Of a stretch of 64,000 bases of DNA, positions 45,106-57,996 are shown piece by piece. This stretch comes from Bradysia coprophila (Eukaryota; Arthropoda; Insecta; Diptera; Sciaridae), in NCBI RefSeq assembly GCF_014529535.1, contig NC_050738.1, forward strand, positions 6,552,140-6,616,139. The letters run 5' to 3'. The first letter of the stretch is position 1. Each line of letters starts with the position of its first letter. The position numbers were made by a program, and so were the translations under genes. The notes under the pieces are model-generated. The model was not told the origin of the DNA. It made no database searches and saw nothing but the letters and a program-made list of their open reading frames with translations.

Positions 45106-48100
45106 ATGCCTTTCAAGTTAAAGCTGAAAAAATCGCGTCAATACAACGTTAGCTCCAAATCTCTGTTCGTTATTTCGGTACATCACTTGCTAGGTAATTA
45201 AAATTTCACTTTTTTTTGTATGTTTTGTTGGTTACATAACCGCGTAACCTTCTTAATTTTTTTTTTTTGCTAAATCACACAAATATATTTCGTGTATACA
45301 CAATACAAACCTAATTAAATCGCATTAATGTCATGTTATTGTACATTACATATAACGTATCGCATTCATTTCGCTTCTTTGCTGCTTTGTGTATTTGTAC
45401 TTTAAAATAAAAAAATGAGTGCGTGGAAATCGGAATAGTTTTAAAAGGTATAGTTGTGCACCTACTATACACACATTCGTTTATCTTACTGTATACACAC
45501 AACCAGATAAACCAGCACCCACTAAACGCTAAAATATTCAGCGTGTAAATTTTTATTTCTTATTTTCGGTCGGAAAAAATCAGATTCCGTTATACATTCA
45601 TTAAATTCATATGGTTATCTTGTCATGAATAATTTATTTAAAAACTCATTTAACCGACAGAAATGTGTTGTTTTTCTTAATTCCGACTTGCGAACAAATT
45701 ACAATGGAATGTCTGAAGTTATATATATATGAAATGCGTTGCGCATTGTTATCAACATTTGGTTAGTCATTTCAAGAGCTTTTTAATCTTATTGAATTTA
45801 TTGTTGTTATTTTTTCCGAATAAACAACAACGGCTCTGTAAATGAGGAACACTTCATACGTTCATACACGTCATACCGTCGTTGACTCTATAAGTAACGA
45901 GTTCAGGTCTGTCCATGTGTGTGGATATTATGTGTACATCGAAGACAGATATGAAAGAATATCGGCGAGTTTAAGTGACAATAAAGCGGATACCGGGAAA
46001 TTCTCGTTTTACGAGCGAAAAACAAAAATAAATCCGACAATGATTGAACGTAGAAAAATTGTCTCAAGTCGGGAAGTGAGTTAGTTGAGACCATCGATAT
46101 AATAATTAGTAATTACGCATTAACAGGCATGTTGAGATACAAGGAGATAGAAGTGAAATGGGACATGTTTTCCGTAATGGGAGTTGATGTGAGGGATTTT
46201 TTTGAAAGTGGACCAGGTTTCGTCGGAGCTTTTTTATATGTAAGATATCTGTGCTTGTCCCGTATCTACTGTGCAATACCTATCCAATGAACCCCTACAC
46301 ATGTGTGTTCATATCCTGTAGCGGAAGTAAATCACGAAAAAAAACTCCTTTTTTCGACTTTTGGTGGAAGTTTACCAGGCAAAAAAAAGAATATTAAAAT
46401 TAAACGACTGCGGTTTTAGACAATTGGGGCCAAGGGATGTCTGGGCATGTAAACAAAGAGTCGCTAAAAATAGCTCTGACGGAGCTTGGTCCACTTTCAA
46501 AAAAGTCTCTCGTGGTTTGTAAATGATTCCACACAAAATTTGTTTAACAAATGAAAATCTAGATTTTTATAAATTCTAGTACTTCATTCTTACGAGTGCG
46601 TAACAGAAATTCAGAAAATAAAATTCTAGATTTTTACTTATTCAATGAAATTCTTGTGTAATCAATTACAAGCCACAATAACTCTTAAAGAAAACATGTT
46701 GCATTTCACTTTTCTCTCCCTGTATTCACCCGTTCTTTTAAATTTTGAGTATATCTCATAAAACTTACGACTTACTGTTCAATTATTCGCATTTCCAATA
46801 TCTGTAGTCGATATCGACGACAAAACTCAACGATGAACTCTGACTAATTTCGTTTTATATCGCAAAATACTTGTTGTTTCAATGGTAGACTCGCTAAAAT
46901 TAAATTGACTTCGTATGCTTCTCATGTCTGAACGGTTATTGTATTGCTTTCAGAAGTTGAGCAATTTTTACAGCGGTAAAATTGCTACGTTGCTAAGATT
47001 AGCTCAATTTTCATTTGAATTGTTTCACTTTAGAGGAAACAAAATGTACCAAGACACGGATGTTAATTTTGAGACATCATCTGACCAGTCGCATGGAACA
47101 AAATGTGTCTATAAATGATGCACAATTCTAGTGATGGTGACGACATTGAACACGACATTATTTAAACCAATGAAAGGTCTAGTTAACTTGAGCTTTTACT
47201 TCCGGTGACAACCAGTCCATTACACCTTCTCAGGCTAGATTAAATCTAAATTTTAGACCTACATATAAGTTTGATTTTAGATTTTAGATTTTAAGAGGCA
47301 TTTGGAGAGAAGAAATTTATTGTCTGCTATGTGCGGATATTGACAAAAATGAAGTGTTTGATGTCTCATTTGCTCAGCTGGGCGTTGAACTTACCTCCAC
47401 GAACCTAGGATGTGTATTGTGATGATGATGATGTAATTATGATGTCCGTATTTCTATCTACTTTTCATCACCAGGAAGTCTTCCGATCCACATACATAAC
47501 TTTCACGTGCCCTGATACGCTACATCGCTTGCATCAAATAGTCTAATTTGATAAGAAAATTACTTCAATTCGTAAGCTTATTTCTGAGAACTAATTTTTT
47601 AGGCAAAAGTATAAATCTAAAATGAGCTACCCATAAAATTGAATACCAATAAACAAGCGCAACCGTACAATTTCATTTCTGATGTTAGACATCATGTTTC
47701 CTGATATCATTTTAATTGATTTTCTACACGAACAAGACCGGTACAACACACCTAATCGCATTCTTTTGTTTTATCTACTTATCAGTTTTCGATACACCAA
47801 CAACAGTCGATTGCACATTAAGTTCGGAGAGTACAGGCCTGGAATGTTTGTCCAACGTTTGCCAACGATTGTCCATCAATCAATTGGAGTTTTTCGGTTT
47901 GCGATACGTCGTCAAAGGATCGACGAAAAATGACGGCGAAGAGTTGCGCTGGGTCGATCTGGAGCGTCCGTTGTCGCGACAATTGGACAAATATGCGGCT
48001 AGTCCACGATTGTACCTTCGCGTTATGTACTATGTCATATCCGGCGTTACGTTGATCAACGACGAAGTTACCCGAAATTATTATTTCTTGCAATTGAAAA

Positions 48101-51100
48101 GTGATATTGTTGAAGGACGGATATCGTGTGATCCGAAACAGGCGGTTATTCTGGCCATGTACTGCCGTCAAGCACAGTATGATAGTCATCAGAACGAACG
48201 TCATACGGTAGAATATTTGAAAAATTTGCTGCCATTTCCGCCATCGGCTATTGAAGCTGGCCATTCGCTTGAAACACTGACCGAAGCCGTACTACAACCA
48301 AATGCCGAAATTCAAAATCTCACACAGGCCATGGCAGAAGGACTGTTCATAACCGCTTGTCAACAATTAGATGGTTATGGTCAAGAAAAGTTCGATGCGA
48401 AAGATGACTGCAGTGCCGAAGTGACGTTAGGGATCACCGTTTCTGGAATAGCAGTCTCGGCGAATGAGAACTCGAAATTTTATCCGTGAGTGTTGACTTA
48501 AATCTCCCCAAAATTACTAACAAAAAATCTAACGAAAAATCGTTGACTTGCAGTTGGCACGAGATATCGAACGTGGTGAATCACAAACGTACATTCAACA
48601 TTGAGTGCACCGAACCGGATAAAAGTGTCGGCTTCAATCTGTGTGACACAGAAACGGGTCGCTACTTCTGGAAGCTATGCGTGTTGCAGCACACATTCTA
48701 CATCAAATACGAAAAGAATCAAAATCACTCGTCACCCGAGGGCAATTTCAATCTCTTCCAAAATCTTCCCGACGATTTGACTGAAAGCAAGGACAATTTG
48801 TTTGTCGAGCAACCAAATCTATATGCATCGGATTCGCATATATCTGCCGGCAATTGGCAAACCGATTCGGTGGTATCATCGAACATGTCGCTAGCACAGA
48901 GTCAACAGCAACTGAAGCCTCAGTTCAATCAGAACTGGGTCACTCCTATGATGCCAGACAATTTCACGACTCGTAACAGCAATTGGGGTCTGGTCGGATC
49001 GAATGCTTCGTTGAATAATCGAGCGCAGAGTTCGTCATGTTTGGACCTAAGCAACAACAATATAAGCAGCCATGATAAGGAGCGATTAAAGGCATTCCTT
49101 CCCGGATACAGATCGGCACCGGATTATGAGACTGCCGTCCAACAAAAGTACCGGGCTAGCGAGAGTGAACTGCGTGTAAATAATCTGGTCCACGTTCAGC
49201 CAACCGGAGTCGTCACAGATACTCATATGAACAATTACTCTGGGTCTCAACCAGATGTACATCGGGTGACCGCAGTTGCCGACGCCATTTTTGGCCAGCA
49301 ACTTCAATATCCGGATGTTACGCAAACCACAAACAGCGTCTATCAACAACATTTTGATCCGAATGTCATTCGCTTGGATGGTCTGTCACAGCAATTACAG
49401 ATGATGCGCTTCAACAAACCTCCACCGCCATATCCGGCCAATCGATTGAGTTCAACATCCACTCCCGATTTGGCATTAGCATCGCATCGGGCCTTATGTT
49501 ATCAGGCATATGTGTCCGGTTCCAGTCCAGACTTAGTATCGACACGAACGTTTTTAAATTCACAATACCAGGGACCGCAACAACCGTCGATCCCATCGAA
49601 TACATTCCGCTATCGATACTCACAGAGTCACATTCCACACGGAACATACGAAAATTTGAATTTGAATTTTCCGGAAAATCAAACGAAAACCAACCTTTTG
49701 TCACAGAAAATTCAGAAAGCGTACGATGCAGCGTATCGTGTGCCAAATCAGCAACAGGCTGGTTTGATCGGTTCGCATCAGTTAAATGGGTCCATCGATC
49801 CGATTGAACCAATTTATGAAAACATAAATGTTCCACTACCCAATCCAACAGACGGCATTACCAACAATGAAATGCGAGATCGAGCATCAAGTGTTCAATC
49901 GGCACCTGGAGTGATGCGCTTCAAGCAACAGCAGCAACAGCCGCCACATCAACATCAACCGAATCCAAACCAGCAGCAACATCAACCCCCACAACCAATA
50001 CTGAACGATACTCATAATTTTAATGTCACCAAACCAGCCATCTTTTTCGATCGTCAACCAGATCACGTACCCGTCACAAAAGCTCAATCAAATCCAATCG
50101 TGGTACAGCATCAAGTTCTTCAAAATTCGCAGAGCCAAGATTTAACCGACAACCATCCGTCAATCGCTATGCATCAACAACAAACCTCACGAAAATCCAG
50201 CACTCCCATTGAACAAAATAGTCGACTGAATCGAAGCTATCCCCAATTCGATTCGCTTAACCGTTCGCAGTCAACCAATGTTTTGGACTCATCACAAAGT
50301 TCATCGTACACAAATACAACGACCACTACGGATTCCGGTATTAATTGTTCGGAGCATCGCAATTCCAAAGAGAAGAAGAAACGACGATGGAACTTTTGGG
50401 GAGGTGGAAGCAAAGGCTCATTGAGTGATAAACAGAAAAGTGCTACATTGGGACGCGACAAAGAAAAGAGCATGAACGCGCTGACAAAGGATGAAGAAAG
50501 TAATTTAAGACATCGTTGGTCGACCGGTCTGCCGCGATTGCCATTACTAGCGACAATAAGCAAGGAGAAGTTGGTAAGTTTTCCAATGCTCTAAGCTAGC
50601 CTGGCATGTGAACAACGATACTCATATTTCTCTCCTATCCAGTGCCAAATTTTGGAAACAAAACTTAGCGATCCACAACTGTATGTGGAGTTCGAACGCA
50701 TACCGAAACGAAAGGAAAATGCACGCTACGATTGCGCCCTGCACGAAGAAAATCGAATGAAAAATTTCGATCCAAATTTCCTTCCGTACGACGACAACAG
50801 AGTACGTTTGACTCCGACGCGGGATAACCGGTTGGGATACTATAATGCATCGCACATAACGGCTACCGTTGGCGCCAAGCAACGATTTTACATTGTTGCC
50901 CAAAGTCCGAATGCTGTACCGGCATTGAATACGTTCCTGCAGTGCGTGTGGGAAGCGGATGTTTATCTACTTGTTCAGTTGTCCGATGAAGTGAATTATG
51001 TGCCACCCACGAGTGATAAATGTTTGGAGTATGGTCAGGTGAGTGAGACGTTTGATGTTGCTTTTTTTGTTGAAGTTTCATGGAGCTGTGATGACCGTAA

Positions 51101-52822
51101 CATTTTATCACGCGTCGAGACATTATTATCATGAAATCTGTCACTTCTTTTGTTTAACATATCATCCAAAATCTTTTACTTCATTAGTATTGCCATTCGT
51201 TTTGCCACATAAAGAGGGATTCTTTTGAAAAACAGCCTACCGAAATCGGACGCATTTTCTATTGGAATTTTTTATATGTGCCTAGAAAGGACTTCGACTC
51301 TAGTGGCCAACACCACTTTCAAAAAAATTCTTCGAAGTTTGTGTGGCTGGTCAAAGGTGAGCAAAAACCGAAAAGTTGCAATTTTCTTACAAAAATTGCT
51401 CCAGTTACACGAGCCGTACAGGGTCGTGTGGGGTGTCATTAGAAAGGTAATCACATGTACTATTGAGCCGAATAGGGTCTTATTGGGTTTAGAATTCATC
51501 CACACTGAAATATGTGCAGATAAAGTTTTTAACCGAAGACGTACACTGTTCTTACTGAAATTTCTCGAGGTACACAAAATGTACATGGTCGTGTGGGGTA
51601 TCATTTGAAAGGTAATTTTATTTGCTTTTGAGCCAAATAGAGACTAATGTGGTTTGGATACATATGCGATGAAAAAGAAGTTGAAATGTTTAAGTGTCCA
51701 TATTTCATCATAGATGCATCCAAACCACATTAGTCTCTATTTGGTTCAAAAGCACATAAAATTACCTTTCAAATGATACCCCACACGACCATGTACATTT
51801 TGTGTACCTCGAGAAATTTCAGTAAGAACAGTGTACGTATTCGGTTAAAAACTTTATCTGCACATATTTCAGTGTGGATGAATTCTAAACCCAATAAGAC
51901 CCTATTCGGCTCAATAGTACATGTGATTACCTTTCTAATGACACCCCACACGACCCTGTACGGCTCGTGTAACTGGAGCAATTTTTGTAAGAAAATTGCA
52001 ATTTTTCGGTTTTTGCTCACCTTTTACCAGCCACACAAACTTCGAAGAATTTTTTTGAAAGTGGTTTTGGCTTCGAGGGTCGAAGTCCTTTCTAGGCACA
52101 TATAAAAAATTCCAATAGAAAATGCGTCCGATTTCGGTAGGCTGTTTTTCAAAAGAATCCCTCAAAAGTAAATTCATCACAGCTCTTACTTACTTCTGTC
52201 GTTACTGTCGATCTTCTGAATACCAATTTCTTGTTCACTTTTTCAGTACCAAATTTGGCAAGAATTTTCCCAAGTCACCGACAGATGCGTAACAAGCAAA
52301 CTTCGCATCTATCACACCCAAAGCCGTAGATATCGTTCCGTGTGGCATTTAAGATATTGCGAATGGATTGAGCAAAATTGTCCGAAAGATGTTGGTCAAT
52401 TTTTGGGTAGGTTTGATTTATCATGGTCGAGAGAAGAAACCTTACGAATCCATTGATTACAGAATTTCTTGAAGAGCTGAGTTCTGTGCGTTTAGCCAGC
52501 ATCAATGAAGTACCACCCGGCCATAACACAAATCCTCCGGTATTGATACACTGCAGCGAAGGTGGTGGAAGAGCTGGTGTTACATTGGCAGCCGATTTGT
52601 TACTGTACACGTTGGACCACAATCAGGTATGTCGTTTAAGAGTCTTAGTTTCGGTCGAATTAATTGTTTCTTCTTGTTTTATGTGTCGCTTAGGATCTGG
52701 ACATACCAAGAGTTTTGAGTCAGCTGCGTCAACAGAGAGACAATATTGTACCATCGCTGGCTCAATATAAGTTTGTCTACGCGTTGATAATAAACTACTT
52801 GAAACGCACGAGACTAATTTAA
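45106..52822 (+). CDS. Pez: Pez-like FERM-domain protein tyrosine phosphatase (PTPN14/PTPN21 type), 7 coding exons, 1218 aa
   Basis: Exons: 45106-45193, 47786-48485, 48554-50573, 50643-51038, 52247-52406, 52463-52626, 52694-52822; total 3657 bases, every phase consistent. Residues 1 to about 330 are a FERM domain: [14 protein letters not shown] start, [57 protein letters not shown] long Gln/Asn/Ser-rich linker follows, with a PPxY motif (KPPPPYP, about 551) and a basic [14 protein letters not shown]. The phosphatase domain runs from about 935 to the end. Known for the family: Pez and PTPN14 act at the cell cortex in Hippo signalling, binding WW-domain partners through PPxY. The signature is [11 protein letters not shown] (Cys about 1152, Arg about 1158). 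The mobile-loop aspartate is replaced by Glu (CEWIEQNCP, about 1110) and the usual Ser/Thr after Arg by Ala, so catalytic activity may be weak. Exon 4's following intron holds a 951-base palindrome. Confidence 0.93.
45194..47785 (+). other. First intron of the Pez-like gene
   Basis: A 2.6 kb intron between GTAATT and TTATCAG. No other gene is recognised inside it; open frames of 63-80 codons lack support. Long first introns often hold regulatory sites, but none could be identified by eye. Confidence 0.6.
51213..52163. mobile_element. 951-base near-perfect palindrome (foldback MITE) in a Pez intron
   Basis: Ends GAGGGATTCTTTTGAAAAAC and TTTTTCAAAAGAATCCCTC; the arms of about 465 bases match with only scattered differences, around a centre near 51690. 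Matching phrases include GACGCATTTTCTATTGGAAT, CAGGGTCGTGTGGGGTGTC and GACTAATGTGGTTTGGAT. Open frames of up to 127 codons in one arm reappear in mirror form in the other and are not considered coding. The end sequence also occurs at 469-487. Confidence 0.93.
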
Positions 52823-53680
52823 AATTAGACAAAGAAAGAAACTGGGAGTTTAGTTTGATTTTGAATGTAGTTAAGAAGAAAACGATTTTCGACCAGCGTT
52901 CAGAAACAGACCGATTGTTATATTTCTACCGTTGTTGTGTATGTTGGAACGTGATTTTTTTTTAAAATTATTTTTTTGATTTTACATCTGAAAAAAAAAT
53001 TATCGTTCTTTTGGACGATAGACTATGGAGTTAGCGGTTCAATCAAACTTTTGTTTTTTTCGAATGTTAATTTAATATTGACGAACAAATTTGTATTAAT
53101 AATAGTATTAAGAACGAAAATTGTTTTCTTTGTTCCGTTTTTGTGCGTTGAATTCAAGTTAATTTATAGTATTCTGTTTGGTTTTTGTATTGTACTACTG
53201 CGGTCATACCGCCCAAATTGAAATTAAAACGAACAACCATTTGATTTGCAACATTCGACGTTTTGGATACATTTTTGTTTAAAAATCAAAATTGTGTGAT
53301 ATTGTGAACGGTATTCCGAGTTGATCGTTTCGAGTAGATAGTGGATCCCTGGGACTGATCATAAGTAGTCTTAGGTTTGTGTGAATAACAAAAATTTGAA
53401 TCAGTAAACCGACAATCTACTCGATATTAGCGGAAAATGTTCACTGATTTAATTTCTTGTAGAAATTTTCACAATTTTCATTGAAGAATTTCAAGAACAT
53501 CGATAAGTCAAATCCGATGGGTCCTCTAAAGTGCACCAAATTTTTTTTATAAATTTAATTTCAAAAATTTATTTCACCCGAACACTTTCAAATATTTTAC
53601 GGAGGCCCAATGTATTATCAATAATCATCTAGACTCTAACAAGTTGTTTTTTAGCTTGAAATATAAATTTTTGCAGAGTA
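52823..53680 (+). other. 3' flank of the Pez-like gene
   Basis: Probably the 3' UTR and flank: T-rich, no further exon. No unambiguous AATAAA was found close to the stop. Confidence 0.45.
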
Positions 53681-53898
53681 CAGTTAGAGGCAGTGAATTT
53701 TCATGAAGTTTCTTCAGCTGTTTCTCAGCTGATATACACAAGCAATCAGATCTGTTTACACGTCTTCATACGGTTTTACCACAACCATATGCGCGCGTGT
53801 CGCAGCTTCAACCGTATAAACAGTTTTGATTGTATGTGTGGATCAGCTGAAAAACAGCTGAAGCAAATTCATGCTGAAAATTCACTGCCTCTGACTGT
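53681..53898. repeat. 218-base foldback with CAGTTAGAGGCAGTGAATTT ends
   Basis: CAGTTAGAGGCAGTGAATTT mirrors AAATTCACTGCCTCTGACTG-type sequence at 53878-53897. Inner arms: CTTCAGCTGTTTCTCAGCTG with CAGCTGAAAAACAGCTGAAG, then CTGTTTACACG with CGTATAAACAG, around GCGCGCGTGTCGC. Confidence 0.85.
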
Positions 53899-54213
53899 AA
53901 TAATTATCAAAAACTAAATTTTTCTCATTTGGCGGCTGTATCATCTGCATTTTCGGTTAACCTTTTCATTTAAGTTTGTATAAAAATCGATGCATTTTTG
54001 AGGTGAAACAGATTTTTTTTTCTACGATCAAAAATAACTTGCGAAAACTTTTGTAACCCCATTCATGCTCTATTCATCACTGTTCTCAATATTGTACCAC
54101 ATGTGGAACGAATAGAGCGAATTCTGATTGAAACTATCAGTTCTTAGAATTCTTTAAGAGTCATCGATGCCTAGCTAAAATGGTACCCTACATTTGCGTG
54201 TCTAGTATTTCAT

Positions 54214-54498
54214 TTTTGATGATATCTTTTCGTCAGATTCCATTTGAAAAATGTACAACCGGAATAACGACCACCAATTTGCTACCTTTAAATAAAAATT
54301 AGTTCTGGTTGTAGTCGCTTGACCAGCTCTGAGAAAAGTCAGCAGCTTAACGAAATTTTCATAAACTGCTCAGTCTTTTCAGAACTGGTCAAATACTACA
54401 ACCAAAACTATTTTCTGGTGAAAGCTAAACATTTTTGGTCGTTATTACGGTCTTATATTTTTGAAAGAGTATTCTGGTGGAAAGATATCATCAAAAGT
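54214..54498. repeat. 285-base foldback with TGATGATATCTTT ends
   Basis: TTTGATGATATCTTTTCG mirrors AAAGATATCATCAAAAG; inner arms CCGGAATAACGACCACCAA with TTTTTGGTCGTTATTACGG, CTGGTTGTAGTCGCTTGACC with GGTCAAATACTACAACC, and TGAGAAAAGTCAGCAG with CTGCTCAGTCTTTTCA. Confidence 0.85.
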
Positions 54499-54561
54499 AA
54501 ACTTTAATGCAGTATTTCAAAAATGCCCAAATGTTTGCTCTTCATTAAAGCATCGTTGCAT

Positions 54562-54811
54562 CTTAAGAGGAATGGACCCTTTGCAAATTTGTAGCCTACA
54601 TTTAGGCAGAAAAATATTCGTTTTTTGATGATTTCTCCGAAGCAAAATCTTTTTTTGAAAAAGTACAACCATTAAAGCACTAAAAAATGTTAAAGGAAAA
54701 ATTGGTTGGTGAACGATAAGTTGTCCCACTTGGAGAAACCGAATCATCAAAAACGAATATTTTTCCGCCTAAATGGAGGCTAAAAATTTGCAAAGGGGTG
54801 ATCGCTCTTAA
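54562..54811. repeat. 250-base foldback related to 37833-38243
   Basis: Left TTAAGAGGAATGGACCCTTT, AAATATTCGTTTTTTGATG and TTTCTCC; right CATCAAAAACGAATATTTTTC and GGGGTGATCGCTCTTAA. Same outer sequences as the 411-base element, with one inner arm reduced. Confidence 0.85.
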
Positions 54812-55405
54812 CAGTAAAAAAATTCATATTTTATCAAATTGAAACAAATTATTTGGCAAAAACATTAAACACTTAACTTTAAGCAAGTGTTTAGACCAGT
54901 GATTATGGCTGACCAAAATTAACAACACCCATAGGATACTTAAATCTTGTTAATTATTGTCAGCTCTCATTGCATATAACATAATTCAAGCCTCGTACGA
55001 GGTTTCATCCAACTCATTTCGAAATTTAAAATTAAGAAATGCCAAAAATGGAAAGTGAACACAAAATTACTACTTACAACAAACAATGTAATCCCGTGTA
55101 TTTAGAGGGAACCATCTGTTATCTTTGAGATTCGAAACGGATTGTTTTCTGTGTATTAATTGTAATGATTCTCGAATCGAGTTTTATTTTTTGTTTTAAA
55201 TTTACGAGTGATGCGAGTTTAGCAAAGTGCCTTCTTTTTTGAATAAACTTTTTTATTAAAATTGTATAAAATGTACGGCCATTTTTTTGATAAAATAAAA
55301 TAAATAAAAAGGAGAAAAATAAACAAATAACATTTTTGTTTTTAACATTGACTTTATCTAATACTTAGCCTTTTATTGGGCGGGGATTTTATTTACTGAT
55401 AATAT

Positions 55406-55538
55406 GGGTCGTTAGCCAAACGGCCGCTAACTTTAAATTCAACATAAAGTGAACGATAACACTAAATTCGCACTAGGAAAAGCGTTGCCGTTTGCTTAAC
55501 ATTGAATTTACAGATCGTAGCCGTTTTGCTAACGACCC
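55406..55538. repeat. 133-base foldback with GGGTCGTTAGC ends
   Basis: GGGTCGTTAGCCAAACGGC mirrors GCCGTTTTGCTAACGACCC; GTTAAATTCAACAT-type sequence mirrors AACATTGAATTTAC-type sequence. A perfect 11-base terminal inverted repeat. Confidence 0.85.
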
Positions 55539-57197
55539 CTAATAGGGGATCATTAGATGGCACAGCCGGGGTTTTTAACGTTACGGTTCTTGATTGCTCT
55601 TCATTTTCCCCTAAACACTCACGTTAAGTGCAACTTAATAACGAAAGCTTCGATTGGCTATCGCTAATCCGTTCTTTTTTAAGTGGCTCGTTGACACAAA
55701 ACGCATCTTCTTGGTCCTTATTCCTTGGTCGCACGAATCAGAACTACTACTGCTTTTAAACGTCATTCCTTTACTTTTTCTGCTTTTTTCGTGTTGTATA
55801 AATCTTGTGTTGTAAACAAATGAAAATTGATTGAAAATGTAAGTAGTCAGGGGGCATGTTGCCATTGATGAAATAAATGAATAAAATAAATGAAAAGCTA
55901 TCAAGACAAAGACATCTGTTTCGACATTAGGACATGTGTACAGTGGCGGTCCCGACTAGCTTGTCCAGCCGCCACCACTCCACCACTGATCGAAATTTAC
56001 CGAAAATCATTTACGGTATCAAAGCAAAGCTTGCACGTAGGTTTGAATGTGAACAAAAGAAAGTTTTTTTCAAACCATCATAAGCCACACATATTCGACT
56101 AGGGTTGATTCTTCTATATATACGAAGTGCAATTGTATCTACATTTGTTGAATTTTCAACCACCAGACGACTAGTCATCAATTATATGTGGTTGAATGAT
56201 AAGAATTCAGCACATCAACAACGAATCCGTGCCGTTAGACACGACAGAGACTGCTGTTTTTCGCCTGATCCAATCATACAAACAAAACTGCTTGTACTTG
56301 TTTATACGGGCGAAATAGATACACGTACGCGTGGTAGTACTAAAACCATTTAAAGACGTAAAACACATTTGTGCATGAATGGAGCAGGTGAAACTAAATG
56401 AGTCAATTATTTCATAGTCGCCGACTGTAAAAGAAATAATTTAACCATGTAGACCTACTGTCTAGTGTCTTATGGAAAATCTATTACTTCTTTAGTTCAT
56501 CTTTTTGTCGTCTTTGTCGATATTTGATTGTTCGGGGATTCTTCAGGTGATTCGAAAGACAACGGTTCCTTCGTGCTAGTTTGTTCGATTAGTCTTTCAA
56601 TTTTATAGGTTCTCATCTTTTGTTTCTTATTTGTTTGACATTTTTTCACCAAAGAGGTCAATAGTGAAGGAAGTCTTCCGTTATTTTTATGCGATATAGA
56701 AGTACTTTTAAAAACTGAATAGTCGAAGGACTATTGGCCGCTAAAAGCCTACGGTTGGAGCATAGGCAACGGTACTCTAGTTCTGTTAGAGAGGCTATTA
56801 AGCGGAATTGTCAAATGTTATATGGAACGAACATTAAGGCTGTGATTGATGTCAATACAACTAGTTTTGCTGACACAAAACTATGAAACATCACCGATTC
56901 AAAATTCCAAAGCAAGGATGGACAATAAATAGTGGCAATAAAAAACACGGTTGTTCAGTAAGTTTTAAACGCAGTCAGTATACTTACTAAGAATCGTAGG
57001 AATGGTAACCTCTAGCTGGTTTGTTGTGTATTAGTTTCAAATATTCATAAAGTGTGGTGTTGACTAAACAATCGTATATCATAAAAATAAACAAATTCAC
57101 CTGGACGACGGCCAGATATCGAAGCTAAATATACGAAAAATTACTCATTTTTAACGTTATATGCATCAATGTCACTAAATGTGTGTGTGAGCAAACA
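55539..57197. other. Intergenic, no gene recognised
   Basis: Open frames of 70-89 codons at 55635-56353 have no recognisable motif or splice partners. AAAATCTATTACTTCTTTAG at 56476-56495 is a reverse-strand copy of the GAAGTAATAGATT motif. Confidence 0.4.
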
Positions 57198-57345
57198 TGT
57201 TCGTTGAAAATAAAAACATGACGAAAATTCCTTCTAGAAAAGATTTGTTTCATTTTTTGTTTCTTTCGGCTGGAATCGTTTCCTCTTGCGTGAACTGTAT
57301 AAATACACCTGTCTCCCATCGCTGTGGTTGTTAGTCAAGAAACGT
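57198..57345 (+). promoter_or_regulatory. Heat-shock-type promoter: HSE-like sites, TATA box, initiator
   Basis: TTCTAGAA at 57232-57239 is a perfect pair of inverted heat shock element half-sites, with GAAAATTC at 57223-57230 and TTCGTTGAA at 57200-57208 close by. TATAAATA at 57298-57305 lies about 30 bases before TTAGTC (57331), a reasonable initiator. This places transcription start about 105 bases before the ATG of the small heat shock protein. Confidence 0.7.
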
Positions 57346-57435
57346 GTATTGAACTGTGTGCTGAAATAACGATATCTATTCCGTGACCGAAGAAAACTTT
57401 AATTTCAATAGACAAATAAAATCAAAGTGAAAACC

Positions 57436-57996
57436 ATGACTCAAGACAACTTCCAAGACACAAACATTTCGGACGATTTCTATGATCCAGTTCGGTATCA
57501 TTTCGTCGACCGTTCCAAGAAGACAACAGAGGAAGACATTCCTGTAACACGTACGTTTCGATGCTACAGAGACGCTGATGACTATTTGCATCCACGCGTG
57601 CAATACGGAAAGTATACAAAAGAAACCGAGCCGAGCAAATATGCCCTGGAGAAATGTATCGACGTGCAACACTTTAAACCGGAAGAAATATCAGTGAAAG
57701 TGGAAAAGAATTGGATTGTGGTGCAGGCCAAACACAAGGAGAAGCAAGACGAGCAAGGTTTCATTATGCGAGAATTCACACGACGATACGAATTGCCAGC
57801 CGGTTGCAGAGGAGAGGATGTTGTGTCGAGTTTGTCGTCGGATGGTGTATTATCAGTCAAATGTGCAGCGATACCAGTCATCGAATATGCAGAGGAACGT
57901 AACGTTCCCATTGAACAAACACATCAACCTGCTTCTCAATCGAACGGTTCGACCAGGACGGATAAAAAGGATGGAAAAGAAACACCAGTTGCATAA
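57436..57996 (+). CDS. Small heat shock protein (alpha-crystallin/HSP20 family), 186 aa, intronless
   Basis: ATP-independent chaperone that holds unfolding proteins as large oligomers. The alpha-crystallin domain runs from about residue 67 to 150: KYALEKCIDVQHFKPEEISV, then KNWIVVQAKHKEKQDEQGFI, then REFTRRYELPAGC and SSDGVLSVKCA, each with the expected beta-strand spacing. An I-P-V-I stretch just after the domain takes the place of the usual IXI anchor. The C-terminus is polar and flexible (TRTDKKDGKETPVA). The N-terminal arm is short, with DDFYDPVRYHFVDR. Start chosen at the first ATG, in context AACCATGA, after a GTG three codons earlier that is unlikely to be used. A single exon and heat-shock-type promoter sites upstream fit stress induction. 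The particular insect paralogue was not determined. Confidence 0.93.
   Translation: MTQDNFQDTNISDDFYDPVRYHFVDRSKKTTEEDIPVTRTFRCYRDADDYLHPRVQYGKYTKETEPSKYALEKCIDVQHFKPEEISVKVEKNWIVVQAKHKEKQDEQGFIMREFTRRYELPAGCRGEDVVSSLSSDGVLSVKCAAIPVIEYAEERNVPIEQTHQPASQSNGSTRTDKKDGKETPVA

Noticed and set aside
51225-52105. Open frames of 110-127 codons on both strands in the Pez intron
   Set aside because: They are mirror images made by the 951-base palindrome and have no start context or domain.
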